Assembly: GCA_904419725.1 (NCBI GenBank)
Contig: CAJFSP010000004.1
Span: forward strand, 1-64,000
Direction: 5' to 3'
Origin: Candidatus Heteroclostridium caecigallinarum
GTDB lineage: Bacteria; Bacillota; Clostridia; Christensenellales; CAG-314
Length of the DNA: 64,000 bases
Under the pieces are notes generated by a model, which was not told the DNA's origin, ran no database searches, and was given only the letters and a program-made list of their open reading frames with translations. This document shows positions 8,002 to 18,055 of this stretch, piece by piece; position 1 is the first letter of the stretch, and every line of letters begins with the position of its first letter. A program made the position numbers and the translations under genes.

Positions 8002-9272
8002 AAACTCATGATTTGGTAATCATCGGCGGCGGTCCCGCCGGACTCGCGGCGGCGAAATCGGCTTATGACGCCGGCGTCAGGGATATGCTTATTCTGGAAA
8101 GAGAGGCGTCGCTCGGCGGCATACTCAACCAGTGCATTCACAACGGTTTCGGTCTGCATACTTTCAAAGAAGAACTCACGGGTCCCGAATACGCCCAGAG
8201 ATACATAGACGAAGTCGTAAAAAGAAACATTCCTTATAAACTCGACAGCACCGTTATAAACATAGATAAGGACAAAGTCGTGACATACGTCAACGAGGAA
8301 GACGGTCTGCAAAAAGTACAGGCGAAAGCCGTTATACTTTCATGCGGGTGCAGGGAACGCCCGAGGGGCGGCATAAACATAGCGGGCGCGCGCTGCGCCG
8401 GCATATTCTCGGCGGGCACGGCGCAGAAACTCGTCAACATCGAGGGGCTGATGCCGGGCAAAGAAGTCGTGATTCTGGGTTCGGGCGACATAGGCCTCAT
8501 CATGGCGCGCCGCATGACGTTCGAGGGCGCCAAGGTCAAGGCGGTTGTGGAACTTATGCCTTATTCGTCGGGTCTCAACAGAAACATCGTGCAGTGCCTT
8601 AAAGACTTTGACATTCCGCTGATGTTTTCGCACACGGTGGTGGATATCAAAGCCACAAACGGCAGGGTGTCGAGCGTGGTGATAGCGCAGGTTGACGACA
8701 AACTGCGGCCTATGCTGGAAACGTCCACGGAAATCAAGTGCGACACGCTGCTGCTCAGCGTGGGTCTGCTGCCTGAAAACGAACTCGCCGGCTACGCCGA
8801 CGTGGAAATTTCGCCTATAACAAACGGCGCCGTGGTGGACGACAAAATGATGACTAATGTGGAAGGCATTTTCGAGTGCGGCAACGTGCTGCACGTGCAC
8901 GACCTTGTGGACTTTGTCAGCCAGGAGAGCGAGCACGCCGGAAAGTGCGCCGCCGATTATATCGCCGGGGGCGTCAGCCGCGACAGCCGCGTGGACGTCA
9001 AGGGCGCCGGCGGCGTGAGATACGTTGTGCCGCAGAAAATCAACAAAGACGATGACGACGAGCCGATAAGCCTCAAAATGCGCGTCGGCAACGTGTATAA
9101 AAACGTGGAAATAGCCGTGTTGCTTGACGGCGAGAAAATCGCTTCCAAAAAGAAGCAGATTGTCACGCCGGGCGAAATGGAAACCATAGTGCTTAAAAGC
9201 GACGTTGTGAAAAAAGTCAAGACGCAAGGCAAAAACATGGAAGTCACGCTGATTGCGGGAGGCGCCAAATGA
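7998..9272 (+). CDS. FAD/NAD(P)-binding oxidoreductase of the glp operon (GlpB-like partner)
   Basis: This 424-residue flavoprotein has an N-terminal FAD motif (VIIGGGPAGLAAAKSAYDAG), a central NAD-binding motif (VILGSGDIGLIMARRM) and a C-terminal FAD-contact motif near FECGNVLHVHDLVDFVS. It is the usual partner of the FAD/iron-sulfur glycerol-3-phosphate dehydrogenase in anaerobes and probably passes electrons from it to an acceptor. ATGA overlaps couple it to the genes on both sides (7998-8001 and 9269-9272), implying stoichiometric synthesis. The electron acceptor is not evident from the window. Confidence 0.87.
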   Translation: MKTHDLVIIGGGPAGLAAAKSAYDAGVRDMLILEREASLGGILNQCIHNGFGLHTFKEELTGPEYAQRYIDEVVKRNIPYKLDSTVINIDKDKVVTYVNEEDGLQKVQAKAVILSCGCRERPRGGINIAGARCAGIFSAGTAQKLVNIEGLMPGKEVVILGSGDIGLIMARRMTFEGAKVKAVVELMPYSSGLNRNIVQCLKDFDIPLMFSHTVVDIKATNGRVSSVVIAQVDDKLRPMLETSTEIKCDTLLLSVGLLPENELAGYADVEISPITNGAVVDDKMMTNVEGIFECGNVLHVHDLVDFVSQESEHAGKCAADYIAGGVSRDSRVDVKGAGGVRYVVPQKINKDDDDEPISLKMRVGNVYKNVEIAVLLDGEKIASKKKQIVTPGEMETIVLKSDVVKKVKTQGKNMEVTLIAGGAK

Positions 9273-9631
9273 TTAGGGAAATGATTTGCATAAGCTGCCC
9301 GATGGGCTGTCATCTCACCGTGGACGACAGCGACAAAAACGACATCAAGGTCAGCGGCAACACCTGCCCGAGGGGCAGAATATACGGCATAAACGAAGTC
9401 ACCGCGCCAAAGCGCATGGTGACCAGTTCCGTTGAGGTGACGGGTTCCGACGCCAAGCGGGTTTCGGTCAAGACGTCGGAGCCTGTGCCGAAAGAACAGA
9501 TTTTCGAGTGTCTTGACGTGATAAGAACTATCACGGCGGCGGCGCCTGTCAGAATAGGCGACGTGCTTTACAAAAACGTGTGCGGCAGCGGAGCCGACAT
9601 CGTCGCCACAAGAAACGCCGACAAAATTTGA
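9269..9631 (+). CDS. DUF1667 cysteine-rich protein, third component of the glycerol-3-phosphate oxidation system
   Basis: A 120-residue protein of the DUF1667 family. The N-terminus holds CISCPMGCHL and a later NTCPRG, four cysteines that could ligate an iron-sulfur cluster. A further Cys occurs near the C-terminus (VCGSG). The family is almost always encoded with the two flavoproteins above, and a small electron-transfer or assembly role has been inferred. Its start overlaps the preceding stop, and 15 bases separate it from glpK. Confidence 0.85.
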   Translation: MIREMICISCPMGCHLTVDDSDKNDIKVSGNTCPRGRIYGINEVTAPKRMVTSSVEVTGSDAKRVSVKTSEPVPKEQIFECLDVIRTITAAAPVRIGDVLYKNVCGSGADIVATRNADKI

Positions 9632-11131
<1,500 letters not shown>

Positions 11132-11266
11132 AGTGATTTTTTGGCAAGGCGGGGCGAAACGCGGAGCTCCTGCCCGGCGGAGAGCGGCGCCGCGAGGCGT
11201 ACGCGCCAAAAAAGTCTTTCGCGTCTTTTGAGAAAAGGCGTAGTATAAAATTTTTAGGAGGAACTT

Positions 11267-13240
11267 ATGGAGTATTTGAGAAAAAACAAGAAGTCCCTGC
11301 TGATGCTGGTCATAGTGCTGGCGGTGATTCTTGTTAGCAGTTTCTTCGCGTCCATGATTCAGTCGGCGGGTTATAAAGTCCGTGTGACCGATTTGCGCGA
11401 CGCGACGAACAGCGGTTACCTCATCAACGAAGAAACAGGTCAGGCAACGACCACAGAAGTCAACGGCAAAGTTGTCAGCGGCATACTGTTTATGCCGAAA
11501 GACGCTTCCGCCAGCAACAAAAAACCGGCGGTCGTTTTGACGCACGGCTATCTCAACAACAGAGAGTTGCAGTTGCAGAACGCCATCGAACTTGCTCGCA
11601 GAGGTTTCATCGTGCTGACTATCGACCGTGAAGGTCATGGCAATTATTTGCCGACAAGTGATAAAGGCAGCGCGATGATGAACACTTCCGGCATGTATGA
11701 CAGCGCAAAATATCTGTACAATTTGCCTGAGGTTGACAAAACCAAAATAGGTATTTCCGGTCACTCGATGGGCGGCATGACAACGGCGGCAACGCTCATG
11801 CAGGACGCCAGCGTGGGTATCATCTCCGCCGGTCTCATGCAAGGCTGGGATTCTTTCATGGGGGCGGGCGCCGATGTTTCGGTCGGTATCCTTAAAGCGA
11901 TGGACGACGAGTTCTTCTTCGGCAGCAAATTTGCTGACGGCACCGAATCCATCTGCCGTGAATATCTGCAATCCGTTGGCGCGGCGAACTTCGTCAAAGC
12001 GTCTTACACCGAAGGGGACAAGAGTTCCATCGACATCAAGAGCGGCGGCATTTACGTCAACGGTCAGCTTACAACGACTTCCGACGACGGCAGCGCCGTG
12101 GGGCAGCCGTTCCGCGTAATTTACGAAGCTAACGAAATTCACCCGCTCAACCACTTCTCGACGGAAAGCGCCGGTTACATTGTCGATTTCTTCTACAAAG
12201 CGTTCGGCACGCCTGACGGCAACGACTTTATCGCGGGCGGCAACCAGATTTGGTGGATAAAAGAAGCCTTCTCGACGGTAGGTCTGGCGGCGTTCTTTGT
12301 GCTTATATTCCCTGTGGTCAGCCTGCTTCTCACCCTGCCTTGCTTCGCTTCGCTCAGGAAGAAGGAAGAACTCGACCTCGACGCCGACCTGCCTTCCATC
12401 AAAAAGGGCGGCCTGTGCGGCATAACAAGCACCGTCACTTATTTTGCCGGCGGTCTGGCGTGTATGCTGTTTGGCGGGTTTATCCTCCAAAAGGCATATA
12501 ATGAATGGGGACCTAGACTCTTCCCTCAGGGTACATACTTCCCTCAGGACACCACGGGCAGCGTTGCCGGCTGGGCTGTCATCTGCGCGGCGTTCGGCCT
12601 GACGGTCATGGGCGTAATGTGGCTGGTAAAAGCCATTGTCGCCAAAGTGGCTTCGAGCAAGGGCAAAGAAACGCTTGCCGTGGGCAATCCGTTTGCCTGC
12701 GCCAAAATCGGCATAGCGGACTTCCTGAAAACAATATTCCTGGCGATTGTGGTAATCGCTCTGCTGTATCTGGTAGTGTTCATCAACTGGGAAATCTGGG
12801 TTGTCGACTTCCGCATCTGGACGTTCGACGTCAAACCGTTCATGATTGAAATCGTGCCGGCTATTTCCAGATATATACCTTGGTTCTTTGCTTATTACGC
12901 TGTCAGCGCAATCGGCAACGCGGGCTATCGCCTCAAAGATTTGCCTGAATGGGCGACCATCGCTATCAACGCCTTCTTCAACGCGGCGGGCGTGCTGCTT
13001 GTAATACTCATCCAGTACATCACCTTCCGCTCCACCGGCGTGCTGTGGCAAGGAGATATGGCGTTGGGTTACATCGTGGTATTCCCGATGGTGGCTGTGC
13101 TGGCAATCGCCACAATCATCTCCCGTATTATTTACAAAAAGACGGGCAACATCTGGCTGGGCGCAATGATAAACGCCATACTCTTCACGATTATCACCTG
13201 CGCCAACACTGCTGCCGGCTATATCTATACGTTTGCTTAA
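11267..13240 (+). CDS. Membrane-bound alpha/beta hydrolase
   Basis: The 657-residue protein has an N-terminal membrane anchor (residues about 10-30), an extracytoplasmic alpha/beta-hydrolase domain (about 70-310), and a C-terminal half with eight or so transmembrane segments. The nucleophile elbow GHSMGG is clear, and VVLTHGYLNN supplies a likely oxyanion loop. The resemblance is to dienelactone-hydrolase or acyl-peptidase-like enzymes; the substrate is unknown. It has AGGAGGAAC as ribosome site, TATAAA about 15 bases upstream of that, and a terminator immediately after. Codon use is less GC-rich than in its neighbours, as for the Hsp20 gene, which may reflect strong expression. Confidence 0.8.
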   Translation: MEYLRKNKKSLLMLVIVLAVILVSSFFASMIQSAGYKVRVTDLRDATNSGYLINEETGQATTTEVNGKVVSGILFMPKDASASNKKPAVVLTHGYLNNRELQLQNAIELARRGFIVLTIDREGHGNYLPTSDKGSAMMNTSGMYDSAKYLYNLPEVDKTKIGISGHSMGGMTTAATLMQDASVGIISAGLMQGWDSFMGAGADVSVGILKAMDDEFFFGSKFADGTESICREYLQSVGAANFVKASYTEGDKSSIDIKSGGIYVNGQLTTTSDDGSAVGQPFRVIYEANEIHPLNHFSTESAGYIVDFFYKAFGTPDGNDFIAGGNQIWWIKEAFSTVGLAAFFVLIFPVVSLLLTLPCFASLRKKEELDLDADLPSIKKGGLCGITSTVTYFAGGLACMLFGGFILQKAYNEWGPRLFPQGTYFPQDTTGSVAGWAVICAAFGLTVMGVMWLVKAIVAKVASSKGKETLAVGNPFACAKIGIADFLKTIFLAIVVIALLYLVVFINWEIWVVDFRIWTFDVKPFMIEIVPAISRYIPWFFAYYAVSAIGNAGYRLKDLPEWATIAINAFFNAAGVLLVILIQYITFRSTGVLWQGDMALGYIVVFPMVAVLAIATIISRIIYKKTGNIWLGAMINAILFTIITCANTAAGYIYTFA

Positions 13241-13250
13241 TTAACAAACA

Positions 13251-13280
13251 AAAAGACGGTCTTTTGACCGTCTTTTTTTT
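13251..13280 (+). terminator. Intrinsic terminator
   Basis: AAAAGACGGTC pairs with GACCGTCTTTT across a TTTT loop, followed by a long T run. It closes the hydrolase gene. Confidence 0.92.
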
Positions 13281-13378
13281 TGCCCCTTGCGTATGCCTGC
13301 CGCCGCAAAGGGGAAAACTCTCCGTGAAAAACAGTTGAAAAAAATCTCAAAAAAAATTAAAAAATTTTCAAAAAACCG

Positions 13379-13407
13379 TTGACAAACTTCTAGCGCGGGT
13401 ATATTAT
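13379..13407 (+). promoter_or_regulatory. Promoter of hsp20
   Basis: TTGACA (13379-13384), 17 nt, TATTAT (13402-13407). The predicted start is near 13414, just upstream of an 18-bp palindrome. Confidence 0.85.
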
Positions 13408-13424
13408 ATTAGCAGTCAAAGGGA

Positions 13425-13442
13425 ATGAGTGCTAGCACTCAT
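13425..13442. promoter_or_regulatory. Perfect 18-bp palindromic operator before hsp20
   Basis: ATGAGTGCTAGCACTCAT is a perfect palindrome in the early transcribed region, roughly 10-28 bases after the predicted start. The half-sites GAGTGCTA and TAGCACTC are the two arms of the CIRCE element bound by HrcA. Here they overlap in reverse order, without the usual nine-base spacer and with the arms swapped. A repressor that recognises CIRCE-like half-sites is therefore likely, though whether it is HrcA is uncertain. Confidence 0.7.
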
Positions 13443-13482
13443 AAACAATGACCGAAAACAGACAGTTACGGAGGTGTTATAT

Positions 13483-13914
13483 ATGAAAAATTATCCATCG
13501 AGAAGAAACAATGATTTGGGGTTTGGTTGGTTTGACAACGCTTTTGACGACTTCTTCCGTCCGTTCTACGGCTGGGACAGAATGCCTGCAATGAAAACCG
13601 ATATTCAGGAAAAGGACGGCAAATATCTGCTGGAAGTGGATTTGCCGGGTTATGACAAGAAAGACATCAACGTCAGCCTGGAAGACGGCTATCTGACCGT
13701 TTCGGCAAACACCAACAAGAACGTTGAGGAAAAGGACGAAAACAAAAACTACATCAGGCGTGAAAGGCAGTTCGGTTCGTGCTCGCGCAGTTTCTACGTC
13801 GGCGACGTGAATCAGGAAGATATCTCGGCAAGTTACGACAACGGCATTCTCAACATAAGTTTCCCTAAAGCGGGCAAACAAATCGAAAGCAAAAAGAACA
13901 TTGACATCAAGTGA
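13483..13914 (+). CDS. Hsp20/alpha-crystallin small heat-shock protein
   Basis: The 143-residue protein contains the alpha-crystallin domain (about 40-130) with the core YLLEVDLPGYDKKDINVSLE and the NGILNISFPK near the end. It should form oligomers that hold unfolding proteins. ATG 13483 follows GGAGGTG; an upstream in-frame ATG at 13429 lies inside the operator palindrome and is rejected. Regulation is probably heat-shock repression through the palindrome at 13425. A terminator follows. Confidence 0.94.
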   Translation: MKNYPSRRNNDLGFGWFDNAFDDFFRPFYGWDRMPAMKTDIQEKDGKYLLEVDLPGYDKKDINVSLEDGYLTVSANTNKNVEEKDENKNYIRRERQFGSCSRSFYVGDVNQEDISASYDNGILNISFPKAGKQIESKKNIDIK

Positions 13915-13933
13915 TTTGTGAGCCTAAAAAAAG

Positions 13934-13957
13934 GACCGCGGAAGCGGTCTTTTTTTT
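13934..13957 (+). terminator. Intrinsic terminator after hsp20
   Basis: GACCGC (13934-13939), loop GGAA, GCGGTC (13944-13949), then eight T. Confidence 0.92.
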
Positions 13958-13967
13958 AAGCGTCAGT

Positions 13968-14930
13968 ATAAGCGGCATGTCTCGCTTACGCTTCGATATG
14001 TCGCTTGGCTAAGGCGGTTAATCTGTCGGGCTGACCCCCTGTCGTGCTGACGCGCACGACATCCCCCTTGACAAAGGGGGAGAATGAGCGTCATGTCTCG
14101 CTTACGCTTCGACATGCCGCTTGACAGAGGCGTTTAATCGGTCGGGCTGACCCCCTGTCGTGATATAAGCGTCATATCTCGCTTACGCTTCGATATGTCG
14201 CTTGGTCAAGGCGTTTAATCGGTAGAACCAACCCCTTGTTTCGCCTGCGGCTCAACATTCCCCTTTGAAAGGGGAAGAGATAAGCGCCATGTCTTGCTCA
14301 CGCCGCGACATGTCGCTTGTCTGCGGCGTTTAATAAGCGCCATATCTCGCTTACGCTTCGATATGTCGCTTGGCTGTGGCGTTTAATAAGCGCCATATCT
14401 CGCTTACGCTTCGACATGCCGCTTGTTCAAGGCGTTTAATCGGTAGAACCAACCCTCAGTCACGCCGTCGGCGTGACGGCTCCCTTGCAAAGGGAGCGCG
14501 TTTATTCAAGTGTATTGCCGTAACTTGCTTGCGCTGCGACATGCGGCTTGTCTGCGGCGTTTAATAAGCGCCATATCTCGCTTACGCTTCGATATGTCGC
14601 TTGTTCAAGGCGTTTAATAAGCGCCATATCTCTCTGACGGTCGATATGTCGCTTGTCTGCGGCGTTTAATCTGTCGGGCTGATCCCCTGTCGTGCTGACG
14701 CGCACGACATCCCCCTTGACAAAGGGGGAGAATAAGCGCCATGTCTTGCTCACGCCGCGACATGTCGCTTGTCTGCGGCGTTTAATAAGCGCCATATCTC
14801 CCTGGCGGTCGATATGTCGCTTGTTCAAGGCGTTTAATCGGTAGAACCAACCCTCAGTCACGCCGATGGCGTGACGGCTCCCTTTCAAAGGGAGCGGGCG
14901 TTTATTCAAGTGTATTGCCGCCTGTCGCGG
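13968..14930. repeat. Hairpin-repeat cluster 1 (about 11 core units)
   Basis: About eleven copies of a roughly 54-nt core unit are present. Each has the form AAGCGNCATRTC, a 13-nt loop, GAYATGNCGCTT, and a tail ending in GGCGTTTAAT. Interspersed are three linker types, each with two small hairpins: one with GTCGTGC/GCACGAC and CCCCCTT/AAGGGGG, one with CCCCTTT/AAAGGGG, and one with GTCACGCC/GGCGTGAC and a GGGAG stem. The arms of the core covary between copies. No gene is supported here; the region separates hsp20 from mscL. Related clusters lie at 22.9 and 46.9 kb. Confidence 0.85.
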
Positions 14931-15003
14931 TCTGCCAAAAGCAAACCATGATTTGCCAAATACCATTCGGCATGTTACAATGTTTTCCGTCAAGGAGGAA
15001 CAG

Positions 15004-15528
15004 ATGAAGAAGTTTTTTAAGGATTTCAAGGCGTTTATAGCCAAAGGCAACGTCGTGGATATGGCAGTCGGCGTTATCATAGGCGCGGCGTTCAGCGCCA
15101 TTGTTACCAGCCTTGTCAACGACATCGTCATGCCGCTCATAAGTCTGGCGGTGGGCGGCGCCAGCGTGGCGGACTGGAAATGGGTGATTACCGAGGCGGT
15201 TTACGACGCTAACGGCGTGCTGGTGACGGCGGAAACGGCTTTGCATTACGGCAATTTTATTCAGGCGATTATAGACTTTCTGCTTATCGCGCTGTGTCTT
15301 TTCCTGGCGCTTAAAATCATTATGAAACTCAAAAACGGCTCGAAGTTCGAGGCGCTGACCAAAGAAGAAGTCAAGGCGATGAGAAAAGAGGGCAAGAGTT
15401 ATCATGAAATTCACGCCGAGGACGCCCGGAAAAAGGCGGAAGCCGAAGCGGCGAAAGCGCCTGCCGAAACAACGGAAAGCCTGCTGAAAGACATCAGGGA
15501 ACTGCTTAAAGAAAAATCGGCGAAATAA
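15004..15528 (+). CDS. mscL: Large-conductance mechanosensitive channel MscL
   Basis: The 174-residue protein shows the MscL signature near the N-terminus (FKAFIAKGNVVDMAVGVIIG), transmembrane helix 1 (about 18-45), a periplasmic loop, helix 2 (about 78-103) and a charged C-terminal helix bundle. It opens under membrane tension to release solutes on osmotic downshock. The start at 15004 follows CAAGGAGGAAC; the frame is open upstream to 14953 without a ribosome site. The C-terminus is longer than the usual 130-150 residues, with an extra Lys/Ala/Glu-rich segment. Confidence 0.95.
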   Translation: MKKFFKDFKAFIAKGNVVDMAVGVIIGAAFSAIVTSLVNDIVMPLISLAVGGASVADWKWVITEAVYDANGVLVTAETALHYGNFIQAIIDFLLIALCLFLALKIIMKLKNGSKFEALTKEEVKAMRKEGKSYHEIHAEDARKKAEAEAAKAPAETTESLLKDIRELLKEKSAK

Positions 15529-15533
15529 AAATC

Positions 15534-15560
15534 GACCGTGCCGGAGCACGGTCTTTTTTT
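15534..15560. terminator. Bidirectional intrinsic terminator
   Basis: GACCGTGC (15534-15541), loop CGGA, GCACGGTC (15546-15553), then seven T. An A-rich stretch on the other side lets it also end the converging minus-strand gene. Confidence 0.88.
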
Positions 15561-15563
15561 TAT

Positions 15564-16106
15564 TTATACCGCCTGACTTTTAATTACCGAAAAGGTCAGG
15601 TTGCTTGCCGTTACGCCGCCGTTAGGCGCCGTGGCGAGCGTGACGCCCACCGAGCCGCTTTGCGACAGAAACACCGTGGCGCCGCCGCTTGCCCTGTAAG
15701 GCACGCCCGCCGTCACCGTGTGATTGACAGTCGTTGCCGGCATGCCCGTTATCTGTGTGGAAAAGGAGCCGCTCTGGGCGCTTGTGACGTCGAAAGAATA
15801 GTTCACCCTGTACCAGCCGCTCTGCGCCGCCACCACGCGGGCGCCCGCTTCGTCGTAATACAGTCCGACGCCCTGTCTGCCGACAAGCGCGCCCAGGGCG
15901 AAGTTTTGCCCCTGGAGCGCCGTCTGCGCCGCGGCGTTAAACGTGGCTATCGACTGCGCCGTCGGTACCGAAGGCGACGGGACGTAACCGGTGTAGCCGT
16001 TAGGCAGAATTATAAAACGTATATACTGCGTGGTAAAATAGTTGCACCAACGCATCTGCCGCCCGGGATAATTGGGGCGGCAGCATTGCCATCTGAAACA
16101 GCACAT
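15564..16106 (-). CDS. BclA-tail/C1q-like beta-jelly-roll protein
   Basis: The 180-residue protein starts at 16106 behind AAAGGAGGTATTTTTT. It has a short Cys- and Arg-rich N-terminus (CCF, QCC, one more Cys by residue 21) and then a domain (about 55-178) resembling the C-terminal trimerising domain of BclA-type exosporium glycoproteins and TNF/C1q folds: ALGALVGRQGVGLYYDEAGA, SGWYRVNYSFDV, and a C-terminal SGSVGVTLATAPNGG. BclA normally carries this domain after collagen repeats, which are absent here. With SpoIIE in the window, a spore-surface role is plausible; a fibre or adhesin role is the alternative. Confidence 0.65.
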   Translation of the reverse strand: MCCFRWQCCRPNYPGRQMRWCNYFTTQYIRFIILPNGYTGYVPSPSVPTAQSIATFNAAAQTALQGQNFALGALVGRQGVGLYYDEAGARVVAAQSGWYRVNYSFDVTSAQSGSFSTQITGMPATTVNHTVTAGVPYRASGGATVFLSQSGSVGVTLATAPNGGVTASNLTFSVIKSQAV

Positions 16107-16298
16107 AAAAAATACCTCCTTTTTTATGTAGGCAAAACACCGTCCCGGTGTATCTTATGAAAAGGCGCGGAAATAAGTGCCGCTTCAAACGTGAACAGCG
16201 GGTCGTTAAAAATGAGTTTTTTTATTAAATTTTCATTATTTGCTCGACAAGGCGGCGGCGCTTCACTATAATAGGGGGGAAGCGACCTGGGAGGTAAT

Positions 16299-18008
16299 AT
16301 GCTAATCAAAAAAATCAACTACATCATCATGGCGTGCGTGCTTGTGATAGGCGTCGCGCTGGGCGCGTGTATAATGTGCCTGCCGTCATCGTCGGCAGAC
16401 ACAAGCGGATTTTCCGCCGAAAACGCCGCCGGATATCTCAAAGAGATAAGCAAAAAACCACATTCGGTTTTTGACGAGGAAAATCACGAGGAAGTGCGGC
16501 AGTATCTGCTGACCACTCTCCGGGACATGGGCTATGAAGTGGAAGAACACAACTGGACGCCGGAAGAGCACGGGTTCAGCGACAATCTCAGCCCCGAAGG
16601 GCTGCTGGATGAAGACCGCCCCGTTGAATACGACGTCAAAAACCTGTGGGTAAAGATACCCGGCAAAAGCGACACTGGCATGCTGATTATGGCGCACTAC
16701 GACTCGCGCGGGCACGCTACCCGCACCGGTGAAATACCCGGCTCGTACGGCGCCGCCGACGACGGCTACGGCGTGTCGGTTCTGCTGGAAATAGCCCGTC
16801 TTTACAAAGACGTGCCGCAAAGCGCCCTTGAAAACAGTATTTATCTGTGCTTCGCCGACGCCGAGGAAACGGGCATGTACGGCTCCAAACTGGAAGCCAT
16901 GCACAACGAAACGCTCAAAAACAACGTCAACTTTGTGATGAACGTGGAAGCCAGGGGCGTCAAGGGGCCTGTGTATATGTTCGAGACCAGCACAAACAAC
17001 CGCAACGTAATCCGGCTGTATAAAAACGCCGACATGCCGTTTGCCTATTCGCTGGCGACGGCGGTGTACACGGTTATGCCTAACTTTACCGACTTTACGT
17101 CCATGCTGGAAATAGGCAAAGCCGGCATCAACTTCGCCGTGCTGGATAATCTGTATTATTATCACACGCCGGAAGACAATTTCAGCAACATAAACAAAAA
17201 CAGCCTGCAACATTACGGCAGTCAGATTATGCCGATAATAAAAGAATACACCACCAACGCCGCGTATTCCGACATGGATTATTTCGAGGCGGGGGAAGAC
17301 AGCGTGTTTTTCAACATTCTGCCTACCGTGATGGCGGTGTACACCGAAACGGCGGGCATAGTGTTTGCCGTGCTGGCGGCTCTGCTGTTCGCGGCGGCGG
17401 CGTTTTTCCTGGTGAAAAAGGGCAAAATACGCCTTAAACACACGCTCATCGCCGTCGGCGTAATATTCGCCGCCATGCTTGGCGCGGCGGCGTTCGGCTT
17501 CGTGCTGTCGTATCTTGTGGCGCTCATCGGCGGCGTGCCGTGGAAACTCACCTACATCAGGGTGCCGCTGTCCGGCATACCGTTTGCGCTGTCGCTCATA
17601 GTGGTGCTGGGACTGCTGCTGTGGTTCGCCATAAGGAAAAACGGCAAAAACAGCTTCTTCAAGTGGGAGTATCTCACGGCGGGGGCGTTCATCTCGCTGC
17701 TGCTGGCGCTAATCACCACGTTCGCCCTGGTTGGCGCGTCGTTCCTGTTCCTGTGGCCGGCGGTGCTTGCTTCGATAGTCATGCTGGTAAACGCCTTTAC
17801 AGGCAACTATTACATTGGTCACGCGCTAATGTCGCTGTGCTCGCTGGTGATTCTGCTGCTCAACGTGCCTATTCTCTATTCGCTGCTTCTGGCGGTCACG
17901 ACGGGCGGCCTGCTCGCCGTAAATCTGCTGTTTGTGGTCGCTCTCGCCATAATGATACCTGTGGCGCTTGCGCAGAAAGACCTGACAATAAAAAAGGCGG
18001 CGGAATAA
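16299..18008 (+). CDS. Membrane-anchored M28 family metallopeptidase
   Basis: The 569-residue protein has an N-terminal signal anchor (about 8-30), an M28 zinc-aminopeptidase domain (about 45-325) and about seven transmembrane helices at the C-terminus. Zinc-ligand motifs are visible: AHYDSRGH near 130, AADDGYG near 152, and ADAEETG near 187, followed by YYYHTPEDN near 288. The layout resembles the Fxna/ER-metallopeptidase group, with the active site outside the cytoplasm. The start at 16299 follows GGGAGGTAAT, and TATAAT occurs about 30 bases upstream. Substrates are probably oligopeptides. Confidence 0.87.
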   Translation: MLIKKINYIIMACVLVIGVALGACIMCLPSSSADTSGFSAENAAGYLKEISKKPHSVFDEENHEEVRQYLLTTLRDMGYEVEEHNWTPEEHGFSDNLSPEGLLDEDRPVEYDVKNLWVKIPGKSDTGMLIMAHYDSRGHATRTGEIPGSYGAADDGYGVSVLLEIARLYKDVPQSALENSIYLCFADAEETGMYGSKLEAMHNETLKNNVNFVMNVEARGVKGPVYMFETSTNNRNVIRLYKNADMPFAYSLATAVYTVMPNFTDFTSMLEIGKAGINFAVLDNLYYYHTPEDNFSNINKNSLQHYGSQIMPIIKEYTTNAAYSDMDYFEAGEDSVFFNILPTVMAVYTETAGIVFAVLAALLFAAAAFFLVKKGKIRLKHTLIAVGVIFAAMLGAAAFGFVLSYLVALIGGVPWKLTYIRVPLSGIPFALSLIVVLGLLLWFAIRKNGKNSFFKWEYLTAGAFISLLLALITTFALVGASFLFLWPAVLASIVMLVNAFTGNYYIGHALMSLCSLVILLLNVPILYSLLLAVTTGGLLAVNLLFVVALAIMIPVALAQKDLTIKKAAE

Positions 18009-18020
18009 AAACAAACAAAA

Positions 18021-18048
18021 AAGACGGCTTTCGCCGTCTTTTTTTTTA
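18021..18048. terminator. Bidirectional terminator between M28 peptidase and nadE
   Basis: AAGACGGC (18021-18028), loop TTTC, GCCGTCTT (18033-18040) with T run on one side and A run on the other, serving both converging genes. Confidence 0.9.
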
Positions 18049-18055
18049 TGCCGTG

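Noticed and set aside
13968..14930. CRISPR array
   Set aside because: Units are palindromic over their whole length, vary in sequence, lack unique spacers of constant length and have no cas genes.
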